NCBI GenBank assembly: GCA_937893735.1
Contig: CALBGD010000248.1
Span: 1 to 7,362 of the forward strand
DNA length: 7,362 nucleotides
Direction: 5' to 3'
Origin: an uncultured Clostridia bacterium
Lineage (GTDB): Bacteria > Bacillota > Clostridia > Oscillospirales > Ruminococcaceae
Position numbers and translations under genes: made by a program. Below the pieces are notes generated by a model that saw only the letters and a program-made list of their open reading frames with translations, was not told the origin of the DNA and made no database searches. This document shows positions 1 through 5,906 of this stretch, one piece after another; the first letter of the stretch is position 1, and each line of letters starts with the position of its first letter.

Positions 1-32
1 AAGGAAGTGGGCGCACAATAAAATTTCACAAC

Positions 33-78
33 TTTATAAAGGAACGAAGGCGGCAATTGTTGAGTGTTCCCTTATAAA
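33..78. repeat. Imperfect inverted repeat upstream of the RM promoter
   Basis: TTTATAAAGGAAC at 33-45 faces GTTCCCTTATAAA at 66-78, 13 bp with a single mismatch and a 20-nt loop. It lies just upstream of the -35 box at 83-88 and has no T-run after it, so it is not a typical intrinsic terminator. It could be an operator for control of the restriction-modification operon or an end of the acquired cassette. The role is inference. Confidence 0.45.
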
Positions 79-82
79 ACCA

Positions 83-111
83 TTGACTTTATCAGTTTTA
101 GGGTGTATAAT
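83..111 (+). promoter_or_regulatory. Sigma-A-type promoter for the RM operon
   Basis: TTGACT (83-88) and a perfect TATAAT (106-111) are separated by 17 nt, so transcription should start near 118. The methyltransferase ATG follows at 184, behind an AAAGGAAAGG-type ribosome binding site. No second convincing promoter was seen before the endonuclease, so both genes are probably read from here. Confidence 0.75.
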
Positions 112-183
112 ATTACCGGTTATAAACTACAAGGCTGATGCCATTTGAACTGAGTGGATCCAGCATAAAGGAAAGGAAACCCA

Positions 184-1029
184 ATGCCGAAGAATAAGCT
201 TGTATCCCCTGTTTTAAAATGGGTAGGCGGAAAAAGACAACTTCTGCCTGAGATAAATCCACTATTACCAAAGAAGATAACTTCATATTGTGAGCCTTTT
301 GTTGGAGGCGGAGCTGTTCTGTTCGATCTTCAGCCTAAGAAAGCAATAATAAATGATATTAATAGTGATCTAATTCTTGTTTACACCACAATTAGGGATA
401 ATGTTGAAAAACTGATAAGTACGCTTGAAACATACCCTAATGAGGAAGAATTTTATTACAATTTACGTAATATCGATCGTAATCAAGATGAATTCATTAA
501 GCTAACCGATATTGAAAAGGCTGCAAGAGTTATTTATCTTAATAAAACCTGCTACAATGGGTTATATCGAGTAAATAACGCTGGTGAGTTCAATAGCCCA
601 TTTGGAAAATATAAAAATCCTAATATCGTTAATTCACCAGTGTTGAGGGCGGTTAGTACATATTTTAACTCGGCTGAAATTGAGTTTCACTCCACTGACT
701 TTTCAGAGATACTTTCCACTTTACACCGTGGAACATTTGTATATCTTGACCCTCCTTATGATCCCGTTTCTGACACTTCAAGTTTTACTGGGTATTCAAG
801 AGGCGGGTTTAACCGCGAACAACAGATTCAATTAAGAGAGTGCTGCGATTCATTAACGGAACGTGGTATAAAATTCATGTTGTCAAACTCGGCAACGGAC
901 TTTATTATGAAACAATATTCAAATTATCATATAACAGTAGTAAAGGCAAAAAGAATAATAAATTCAATAGCAAGTAAACGCGGTGATGTGGACGAGGTGA
1001 TAATAACCAACTATGAGCAACACAGATAA
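184..1029 (+). CDS. Dam-family (D12 class, M.DpnII-like) DNA adenine-N6 methyltransferase
   Basis: This enzyme transfers a methyl group from S-adenosylmethionine to N6 of adenine in a short DNA target and protects the cell from the partner endonuclease. Its 281 residues are normal for the family (M.DpnII is about 284). Visible motifs in order: KWVGGKRQLL (residues 12-21, motif X), EPFVGGGAVLF (37-47, SAM-binding motif I), NDIN (57-60), the conserved YNGLYRVN block (124-131), the catalytic DPPY (189-192, motif IV), FTGY/GGF (201-209) and LSNS (233-236). The overall match to M.DpnII and Dam makes GATC, or a target containing GATC, the likeliest site; that is inference. The start follows AAAGGAAAGG. 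The 3' end overlaps the endonuclease gene by 17 nt, typical of a coupled type II operon. Codons are AT-rich, unlike the genes on the right. Confidence 0.95.
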   Translation: MPKNKLVSPVLKWVGGKRQLLPEINPLLPKKITSYCEPFVGGGAVLFDLQPKKAIINDINSDLILVYTTIRDNVEKLISTLETYPNEEEFYYNLRNIDRNQDEFIKLTDIEKAARVIYLNKTCYNGLYRVNNAGEFNSPFGKYKNPNIVNSPVLRAVSTYFNSAEIEFHSTDFSEILSTLHRGTFVYLDPPYDPVSDTSSFTGYSRGGFNREQQIQLRECCDSLTERGIKFMLSNSATDFIMKQYSNYHITVVKAKRIINSIASKRGDVDEVIITNYEQHR

Positions 1030-2311
1030 TTCTATGGGAGCAGAAAGTAAAAACGATTCAGCTTGGCGGCTTTTATTTGACAAATATAGTATACTTGATT
1101 GGGTCGAAAGGCAAGGGTTCTATAAAATTTCTGCTTCTCAGATTAAGGAATTTCGTGAGCCGCGTTTAATGGCAAAATTTGATCATACTATTAATTTGCC
1201 CAAACTTTTCAAACAGAATAATCTTGCGATTCTTCCGGTAACTCGTGGAGATTATGTCATTTCAAGATTCAATGCTTATCATAAGTTTGAAACTCTTAGT
1301 GACGAAATTGTTAGGGTAAATATTCCTTCTTATATTCAAAGCTTAAGTGTTGATTCTATAACAAGCGAAGCAGTAGCATTAAATTGTGCGTTCATTTCTG
1401 GCATAATGGCAGATTTTTTAGAAGATGATATGCTAGTACCCACTGTAAGTGGACGAATGGGTTCCGGCATATTTGATTTTGAAATAGCGGACATACATAG
1501 TCAAGGTAACATAAAACTTCATGTTGATAACTCTCAGATTGAAATTGATGCTGGATATGAAGGCTGTAAAAGTTTGGCGATTATAGAGGCTAAGCGCGAC
1601 TTATCTGATGATTTCCTTGTTAGGCAGCTCTATTACCCTTTTAGGACTTGGAAGGAAAGAATAACCAAACCTGTAAAACCCATATTCTTGGTTTATTCGA
1701 ATGGAATTTTCAATCTATATGAATATGAGTTTTCAAATTACTTGGAATACAGTTCACTTAGACTTGTGAAGCAGAAAAATTACACAATCGAAGAAGATAT
1801 GAACATAACTACAGAAGATATTGAAAATCTGCTTAAAAGTGTTAAAACTGTTTCTGAGCCAGAAATTCCTTTCCCACAAGCCAATAGTTTTGCAAGGATA
1901 ATAAATCTTTGCGAATTACTGCGAGAGCATCCCATGACAAGGGATGAAATCACAATTAACTATGATTTTGATGAAAGACAGACAAACTATTATACTGATG
2001 CAACAAGATATCTTGGCTTAGTAGAAAAGCAAAGGGATGATGGTATTCGTTTCTCTCTTACACCGTTAGGAAAAAGCATTTTGCGGCTTGGATATAAGCA
2101 AAGACAGTTAGCATTTTGTGAGTGTATCTTATCGCACAAAGTATTTGCCGATGCTCTCCACAAGTGGTTTAGTCAGGGACATATAAACCGGTCAGAAATT
2201 GTCGATATAATGAAAAGAAACACTTTATACCATATTGACAGCGATAGCACATATTTTCGAAGGGCTTCAACTATTTCTCGTTGGCTGGATTGGATTGTAA
2301 GTTTAATATAG
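1013..2311 (+). CDS. Type II restriction endonuclease, PD-(D/E)xK type with C-terminal winged helix
   Basis: This is probably the DNA-cleaving partner of the methyltransferase, with which it overlaps by 17 nt. A likely catalytic core lies in the middle: IEIDAGYEG (residues 176-184) followed by LAIIEAKRD (188-196). D179 (or E183), E192 and K194 would be the metal-binding and catalytic residues of a PD-ExK site. Upstream, FDHTINLP (56-63) and the SGRMGSGIFDFEI segment (146-158) look conserved. Residues about 292-356 resemble a winged helix-turn-helix, which may help in DNA recognition. The protein has 432 residues and does not resemble the roughly 288-residue R.DpnII, so it is a different endonuclease family beside a DpnII-like methylase. 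The resemblance to a restriction family often paired with Dam-type methylases is from memory. A GAGGTG motif lies 13 nt before the ATG; the ATG at 1034 is an alternative start. No hydrophobic segment is seen. Confidence 0.85.
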   Translation: MSNTDNSMGAESKNDSAWRLLFDKYSILDWVERQGFYKISASQIKEFREPRLMAKFDHTINLPKLFKQNNLAILPVTRGDYVISRFNAYHKFETLSDEIVRVNIPSYIQSLSVDSITSEAVALNCAFISGIMADFLEDDMLVPTVSGRMGSGIFDFEIADIHSQGNIKLHVDNSQIEIDAGYEGCKSLAIIEAKRDLSDDFLVRQLYYPFRTWKERITKPVKPIFLVYSNGIFNLYEYEFSNYLEYSSLRLVKQKNYTIEEDMNITTEDIENLLKSVKTVSEPEIPFPQANSFARIINLCELLREHPMTRDEITINYDFDERQTNYYTDATRYLGLVEKQRDDGIRFSLTPLGKSILRLGYKQRQLAFCECILSHKVFADALHKWFSQGHINRSEIVDIMKRNTLYHIDSDSTYFRRASTISRWLDWIVSLI

Positions 2312-2331
2312 TCAATTCTATGTGCGTAGGT

Positions 2332-2371
2332 AAAAGAAGATTGCAGATAATGAAATAAATCTCTTCTTTTT
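2332..2371 (+). terminator. Weak hairpin with T-run after the endonuclease
   Basis: AAAAGAAGA (2332-2340) pairs with TCTTCTTTT (2362-2370) across a 21-nt loop, and the right arm ends in a short T-run. It starts 20 nt past the endonuclease stop. The stem is AT-rich, so termination would be weak; the stronger hairpin 45 nt further on is the more likely end of transcription. Confidence 0.35.
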
Positions 2372-2413
2372 CAGAAAGTAGAGTTAATTTATTATTTCAA
2401 ACGCGAATCAAAC

Positions 2414-2459
2414 ATAAAACAGCGCCGCCTCAGGTAATCCTAAAGCGGTGCTGTTTTAT
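2414..2459. terminator. Strong, probably bidirectional intrinsic terminator
   Basis: Positions 2414-2428 pair with 2445-2459 in a 15-bp stem with a single G-T wobble. The core is AAAACAGCGCCGC against GCGGTGCTGTTTT, with a 16-nt loop. The A-run on one side and the T-run on the other make it usable from both directions. On the + strand it ends the restriction-modification transcript. It is more GC-rich than its surroundings and may mark the start of host-type DNA. Confidence 0.75.
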
Positions 2460-2530
2460 ATCATCAGGTAACCTTTCTTGTTTTTAAGTTAATGTATATA
2501 ATATATTACACTTGTTTATTATAACGCTCT
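2460..2530. other. AT-rich gap between the terminator and the M56 fragment
   Basis: No gene is seen. A poor promoter-like pair on the + strand, TTGTTT (2478-2483) and TATATT (2502-2507) spaced 18 nt, could read into the M56 fragment, but the match is weak. The frame that encodes the second M56 membrane helix has a TAA at 2522-2524, so the missing first helix is not encoded just upstream. Composition switches from AT-rich to GC-rich near 2525-2531, which I take as the junction of the acquired cassette. Confidence 0.4.
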
Positions 2531-2716
2531 ATAAGGTCGCTGTTCATTCACAGGCTGCCGAAGCGGCTTTTTGTGATCCTGTGGACAGCCGCGGCGCTCA
2601 GAATGCTTGTCCCGCTTTCCTTTTCCGTTAATATTCCACACGAAAACACACAGCCTGAAAACGCCATCGTCGGCGAATTCAGGGCTGTCGGGGCTTGTGA
2701 AATAAACGGCTTCTGA
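2531..2716 (+). pseudogene. M56 N-terminal fragment: membrane helix, then out of frame at the inversion junction
   Basis: The + strand reads IRSLFIHRLPKR followed by the hydrophobic LFVILWTAAALRMLVPLSF, the second-helix signature of Clostridia M56/BlaR1 proteins (a HRLPK-type loop, then a helix ending in LVPxS). It then runs NIPHENTQPENAIV up to 2671. Past the 7-bp repeat the frame enters the inverted segment and meets TGA at 2714-2716 after 14 unrelated residues. There is no start codon or ribosome binding site in front, since the first helix is missing. The opposite strand here is also open, but it is the antisense of this segment. Confidence 0.8.
2665..2671 (+). repeat. Left 7-bp inverted repeat of the flipped segment
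   Basis: CATCGTC here is the exact reverse complement of GACGATG at 3446-3452. Exchange between the two sites reverses the 774 bp between them and restores the M56 reading frame at this end (codons ATC GTC followed by ACG CAG ACA). Identity does not extend clearly beyond 7 bp on either side. Confidence 0.75.
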
Positions 2717-3445
2717 TTCAGCGGCGGGAGCCTCCTGTGCGGGTTTATCGTAATTCACTGCCGCGAATGCGGTGGTAGTCCCTGCGATAAGGCACGCAGA
2801 AACGATTATCCCGGCGAGTGTGGTTTTCTTGAATTTCATGATAGCTTCTATCCTTTCTCGGACGGCATTCCTGCCGAATGCGGCTCCGGTGGGAATGCTG
2901 CGCCTTTCTTCCAGCCTGATGAGCGCCATCGCGTAATCCTCGCGCTTACAGCCGAGCTGTTTCAGCACCGCTTCATCGCAGGAAAGCTCGATATCCCGCC
3001 CAGCAAGCGACAGCATGGCCCACGCCAGCGGATTGAACCAGTGCACGCATGCGGCGGCGGTGAATATTAACTTCAAAAGCACGTCGAATCTGCGGATATG
3101 CGCCAGCTCGTGAGCCAGCGCGAACCGCATTTCTTCGCTGTCTGCGGGCAGCCCCTTCGGGAGGATTATCACCGGGTTTATCACGCCGTAGGTCAGCGGA
3201 GAGGTCACCCGGCTGCTCACCTTTACGGTTATTTTCCGGCGGAGTTTTTCTGCGGCTATGCGGGAGTTTATCTCCGGGTCTTCAAGCGGCAGGGCTGTGG
3301 AAAGCTCCCGGAGGCTGCGGAGGTGGAGCACGGTCATTATCCCCAGTGAGAGGACAGCTCCGCCCGCCCATACGATTTCGAGAATCAGTTCGCGGTTCGG
3401 CGAGCCGGTCGTACCGGTATTTGCTTCGGGGGATCCTGTCTGCGT
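2672..3445 (-). pseudogene. M56 peptidase core (zinc site and two membrane helices), inverted
   Basis: Read on the - strand from 3445, this gives a loop with TGSPEANTGTTGSPNRE, a membrane helix (LILEIVWAGGAVLSLGIM), a basic cytoplasmic stretch, the region RFALAHELAHIRRFDVL with the HExxH zinc site (3098-3112), HWFNPLAW, DIELSCDEAVLK with the third zinc ligand motif, and a last helix (TLAGIIVSACLIAGTTTAFA) leading to an acidic extracytoplasmic stretch ending SPEFA. All key residues of M56 proteases are intact. The longest ATG-started frame on this strand (3337 to 2519) begins inside the first of these helices and runs past 2671 into antisense sequence with a basic nonsense tail, so it is not a natural gene end. 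No convincing ribosome binding site precedes that ATG. Confidence 0.85.
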
Positions 3446-3452
3446 GACGATG
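3446..3452 (-). repeat. Right 7-bp inverted repeat of the flipped segment
   Basis: GACGATG is the reverse complement of CATCGTC at 2665-2671. It encodes the Asp-Asp of DDVEVEWW in the downstream fragment. In the restored orientation it follows SPEFA in frame. Confidence 0.75.
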
Positions 3453-4129
3453 TTGAAGTTGAGTGGTGGACATACGATGAATACAAGACCTGGCTGGAGC
3501 AGGAAAAGCAGGAGATAGCCGAGCTTGTAAAGCAGGGCGCGTCCGGCTGGACCCAGGACCGGGGAGAGTTCGTCTGGACACAGGAGATCGCAGACGAAAC
3601 TATCGCGCTCTACGAGCAGAATCTAGAGGACATCAGAAACGGCGCGCGTATCTCAAAATCCGTGAACGGCAGCGACGATGTTATTATATCCGAATCGCCT
3701 GACGGCTTCGACATTCTGATGCAGGACAACGGCGGTCAGGCAGGCACAGACGAGGTATATCAGTACATCACTGACGACGACGGCACGGTGCTTTACTCTG
3801 ACGATTCTGTTCACGCGGTCAGGGACAGCGCTATGACGGACGAGGAAACTGCCGAATTTTACAGCAAGTATGAGCAGTACGGTCTTAAGTATGAGGACGG
3901 CAGGCTTTACTACAAAGGCGAGCCTGTGCGGTTCTTTGATGATGTCGTTTCCTCTGAGACCACTGAGGACGGCGGCATAACAGAGTTTATGTCGTACCTC
4001 GACTCTGACGGCACCGTGGTGCTCACCGCCGAGCGTGAGCAGGTCAGCGACGGCATAGGCGGGCTGACCGGCGTGAGAGTTGTCCCGGACGAAGAGCTGA
4101 AGCTGATCAGATCCGATTCCAGATTCTGA
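3446..4129 (+). pseudogene. M56 C-terminal extracytoplasmic domain fragment
   Basis: The real frame starts at the inversion junction and runs 227 codons to TGA at 4127-4129. A GTG at 3662 lies inside it and is not a natural start. DDVEVEWWTYDEYKTWLEQE, then GEFVWTQEIADETIALYEQ, is the helical motif that follows the last membrane helix in many Clostridia M56 proteins. After it comes a very acidic, Gly/Asp-rich part that may fold as beta strands (DGFDILMQDN, DGTVLYSDDS, DGTVVLTAERE) and would lie outside the membrane. There is no ribosome binding site or start at the 5' end, as expected for the back part of a broken gene. A hairpin follows the stop. Confidence 0.8.
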
Positions 4130-4139
4130 TATTACGACC

Positions 4140-4173
4140 CCTCTGCGGTGTGAAGCCGCGGAGGTGCTTTCTG
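4140..4173 (+). terminator. Hairpin terminator after the M56 gene
   Basis: CCTCTGCGG (4140-4148) pairs with CCGCGGAGG (4156-4164), 9 bp with one T-G wobble and a 7-nt loop. It is followed by TGCTTTCTG, a short and imperfect T-run. It lies 11 nt past the M56 stop codon, which supports that stop as the natural gene end. Confidence 0.6.
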
Positions 4174-4238
4174 TACAGACCGCAGAATTTTCTGAACGGA
4201 CCCGGAAAAGCGTATTATATTTATGCATTAATCATACA

Positions 4239-4267
4239 TTGACAAATCCTGTTTTTACTAGTATAAT
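4239..4267 (+). promoter_or_regulatory. Perfect consensus sigma-A promoter
   Basis: TTGACA (4239-4244) and TATAAT (4262-4267) match consensus exactly and are 17 nt apart. Transcription should begin near 4274. It would drive the short unit ending at the T-run near 4537. Confidence 0.85.
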
Positions 4268-4282
4268 ATTGGTATTTTTATA

Positions 4283-4525
4283 TTGGATATGCCAAATAGT
4301 AAAAGCGCCCCGGCTCTTTATGGCGGCGGCATAACATTTTCGGCAGAGGCGCTGGTGAAGTTCAGCAATAGCGTCTCCGCTGAGGACAAAAAGGGTAGCT
4401 TTTCAATAAGGACAGGCGATGAAACCGTTGTGGGAACCCTCATCTTTGGCGGCGGCACATTCGGCAGGCACAAAGCCTGTCTGATATGCCGCTACATGGA
4501 AACTGAGGGCTTCCCGGCAGCCTGA
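4283..4525 (+). CDS. Short hypothetical ORF, or body of a small RNA
   Basis: I do not recognise this 80-codon frame. It begins with TTG at 4283 or, more likely, ATG at 4289, giving MPNSKSAPALYGG. It contains a Gly-rich, beta-prone middle (VVGTLIFGGGTFG) and a Cys pair (CLIC) near the end, with no signal peptide or clear membrane helix. There is no Shine-Dalgarno, and the predicted transcript start lies only about 15 nt before the ATG, which is odd in a window where the other genes have AGGAGG-type sites. The stop codon lies in the stem of the terminator-like hairpin. The perfect promoter and T-run support a transcript, but the ORF could be incidental and the product a structured RNA of about 260 nt. 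Confidence 0.35.
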   Translation: MDMPNSKSAPALYGGGITFSAEALVKFSNSVSAEDKKGSFSIRTGDETVVGTLIFGGGTFGRHKACLICRYMETEGFPAA

Positions 4526-4536
4526 TTTCTTTTTTT
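4507..4536 (+). terminator. Terminator-like hairpin with T-run
   Basis: GGGCT (4507-4511) pairs with AGCCT (4519-4523), including one G-T pair, around a 7-nt loop. It is followed two bases later by TTTCTTTTTTT. The stem is short but the T-run is excellent. It would end the transcript from the 4239-4267 promoter. Confidence 0.5.
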
Positions 4537-4658
4537 CGACGGTCTAGTGGGCGCCTATTGAAAGCCATATCGTTCACAAGCGGTTCATGAACCAAGGAGC
4601 ACGTATTCCACAGCGGCAGGGGCGCATTGATAAGCTGTGTATCCCGGTAAGGCGGCTT

Positions 4659-5900
4659 TCATGGGATATCGGCGTACTGCCGGCGTATTTCTTCCATTAT
4701 GTCGTCTTCCGCGGAGTACTCCGGTGCGGGGCTTTCTGGGAGCGGTACTGGCTTTTCGGCAAGGTCGGCGTACTGCGCCCTTATCTCGTCCATGATGTCC
4801 TCTCGGTAGTAGGGATTCCGTTGGGAAAATTTACCTACTGCGGGACTTGCGGGAGCTTTGCTGTCGGGATTTTCGGCGAGGTCGGCGTACTGCGCCCTTA
4901 TCTCGTCCATGATGTCCTCGCGGTAGTAGGGATTCCGTTGGGGAAATTTACCTCCGGCGGGACTTGCGGGAGCTTTGCTGTCGGGCTTTTCGGCAAGGTC
5001 GGCGTACTGCGCCCTTATTTCGTCCATGATGTCCTCGGCGTATGCGGCGCGCCGCGCTTCCTCAAGCTGTTTCTCCGTGTAGTCGGTCCCGGAGGGCTTC
5101 GGGTGCTGTGCCAGCTCCTGAACGGCGGTGTAAAGCGCCTTGCGAAGATAGGCGCGCAGGTCGCGTATTCCGTCCTTTCCGGCTATGTAGTCCGCGACAT
5201 GGCATACGGTGCGGAAGTCCACCTGCTTAAAGGCAGAGGAAATTTTATCTGCTGGTATAGTCCGTCCGTCAGTCGTCAGGGTGAATGAACCGGAGATACC
5301 CTCAGCCGTTACCCCGGCGGCGAGCTCCGCGAAGTCCGCGCCGTACTTCCGGTAGAGCTCGTCGAAGCATATCTGCCCGCGCGCGGAGTCCTGGTTTATT
5401 AACTCTTGTTTATTTTCTCTGGTTTTATTTACTCTGGTTTTGCAGACCGTTTGGGTATTTCTAGTTTGTCCCTTTGGGCATTCCTTGTTTGTCCGTTCGG
5501 GCGTCCCTTGTTTGTCCTTTTCGGCGTCCCTGCCGGAGTCCTCCGGGACTTCCTTGGGAGGCTGTCCGCCGCATATCTTTTCCAGAAGACTGATATCATC
5601 GCTGACAAAGAAATAACGCTTGCTGGGTATACCGATGAGCCGGCACTGAATAAGCCCGGCTTCGATCAGGTTGTTTATACAGCGCCTCTGAGATTTCGTT
5701 GACAGCGCGGTAGATTCCTCAAGGTCGGCGGCAGTGGAGTAGAACCACCCGTCCGCGAGCATATCGTGTTCGCTGTACCACTCCCGCTTTGCGAGCAGGG
5801 CGGCGTATACCACCGCCTCGGAGAGCCCCAGCGCATGAGCCAGCGGGCGGTTGACTGAAATTGTGTTGTCTGGATTCAGGAGCTGAAATACGGATCCCAT
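4659..5900 (-). CDS. Winged-helix replication-initiator-like protein with C-terminal 39-residue repeats
   Basis: This 413-residue protein resembles the replisome-organizer/RepA-like proteins of Clostridia mobile elements and phages, which bind origin DNA and help load the helicase. Residues 1-110 look like a winged helix domain (helices around LAHALGLSEAVVYAALL, DLEESTALSTKSQRRCINNLIEAG, then a RYFFV wing). Residues 111-170 form a polar Lys/Thr/Gln linker, typical of the group. Residues 175-265 look like the helical domain that follows in such proteins (FDELYRKY, VCHVADYIAG, LRAYLRKALYTAVQEL). Residues 289-413 are four units built on EDIMDEIRAQYADLAEKP. The start is well supported: GGAGGAGG lies 6 nt before ATG. 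No relaxase, integrase or partner gene is in the window, so membership of a mobile element is inference. Confidence 0.75.
   Translation of the reverse strand: MGSVFQLLNPDNTISVNRPLAHALGLSEAVVYAALLAKREWYSEHDMLADGWFYSTAADLEESTALSTKSQRRCINNLIEAGLIQCRLIGIPSKRYFFVSDDISLLEKICGGQPPKEVPEDSGRDAEKDKQGTPERTNKECPKGQTRNTQTVCKTRVNKTRENKQELINQDSARGQICFDELYRKYGADFAELAAGVTAEGISGSFTLTTDGRTIPADKISSAFKQVDFRTVCHVADYIAGKDGIRDLRAYLRKALYTAVQELAQHPKPSGTDYTEKQLEEARRAAYAEDIMDEIRAQYADLAEKPDSKAPASPAGGKFPQRNPYYREDIMDEIRAQYADLAENPDSKAPASPAVGKFSQRNPYYREDIMDEIRAQYADLAEKPVPLPESPAPEYSAEDDIMEEIRRQYADIP
4662..5036 (-). repeat. Tandem 117-bp coding repeat (39-residue units) in the rep-like gene
   Basis: Unit 1 is 4920-5036 and unit 2 is 4803-4919, each 117 bp and differing at about seven bases by eye. 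Unit 3 (4707-4802) is shortened to 96 bp by a different Pro-rich linker, and unit 4 (4662-4706) is a 45-bp end piece. Each unit encodes an amphipathic helix (EDIMDEIRAQYADL) and a Pro/Ala/Ser linker. Units 1 and 2 also carry RNPYYR, which leads into the next helix. Confidence 0.9.
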
Positions 5901-5906
5901 AATAAG

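Larger units (their letters stand above)
1..183. other. AT-rich leader region before the restriction-modification operon
   Basis: No complete gene is visible in this stretch. On the + strand one frame stays open from position 2 to a TGA near 146-148 (about 48 codons, no recognisable domain). It could be the tail of an upstream gene, but AT-rich DNA gives such runs by chance. The segment holds an imperfect inverted repeat at 33-78, a strong promoter at 83-111 and the ribosome binding site of the methyltransferase at about 168-177, each described separately. Confidence 0.5.
2665..3452. other. Inverted (possibly invertible) intragenic segment
   Basis: Both ends behave as reciprocal products of one inversion. 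Left of 2665 and right of 3452 the M56 gene reads on the + strand; between them it reads on the - strand. Reversing the segment rejoins NAIV to TQTGSPEAN on the left and SPEFA to DDVEVEWW on the right, both in frame. The interior of 774 bp is exactly 258 codons. It carries the membrane helix before the protease, both zinc motifs and the last membrane helix. No recombinase gene is present in the window. Whether the segment still flips cannot be told from one sequence. Confidence 0.8.
2531..4129 (+). pseudogene. M56 (BlaR1-like) membrane metallopeptidase gene with an inverted core and missing N-terminus
   Basis: Three consecutive pieces make up one gene: 2531-2671 (+), 2672-3445 (-) and 3446-4129 (+). 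Turning the middle piece over gives 47 + 258 + 227 codons in one frame without a stop, a 532-residue protein. Its order is then a membrane helix (residues about 9-27), an extracytoplasmic loop, a second membrane helix (about 67-85), the zinc protease domain with HELAH (159-163) and E-x-x-CDE (200-205), a third membrane helix (about 256-275), and a roughly 250-residue acidic extracytoplasmic domain with EWWTYDEYKTWLE. M56 proteins of this kind sense an outside signal and cleave a cytoplasmic BlaI-type repressor; no repressor gene is in this window. The first membrane helix and start codon, about 25-30 residues, are absent at the left border. In the orientation shown the gene cannot make protease. 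It could be a switched-off phase-variable gene or a decayed remnant. Confidence 0.85.

Noticed and set aside
3431..3436. GGATCC close to the right inversion junction, raising the idea of a GATC ligation chimera
   Set aside because: The frame-restoring junction is at GACGATG (3446-3452), 10 bp away, and the left junction has no GATC. Both junctions fit an inversion at CATCGTC.
3282..3581. Open - strand frames around 3446-3581, one of them rich in hydrophobic residues and seemingly extending the M56 core upstream
   Set aside because: The hydrophobic frame is the antisense of the Lys/Glu-rich TYDEYKTWLEQEKQE coding region; antisense of such codons reads as Leu/Phe. The + strand frame matches the M56 C-terminal domain, so the real - strand coding stops at 3445.
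3653..4228. 191-codon - strand frame
   Set aside because: It is antisense to the M56 C-terminal domain and its terminator; it has no recognisable domain or ribosome binding site.
4440..4568. 42-codon - strand ORF starting MAFNRRPL
   Set aside because: It has no ribosome binding site, no recognisable family and lies against the strong + strand promoter unit; noted only as part of the post-stop open frame.
4662..5036. CRISPR array or noncoding satellite
   Set aside because: The 117-bp period is an exact multiple of 3, lies in frame in a long gene and has no unique spacers.
4587..5288. Long + strand frame with repeated hydrophobic stretches
   Set aside because: It is the shadow of the - strand rep-like gene, which has a strong ribosome binding site, a winged-helix domain and sensible codons; the repeats are copied from it.
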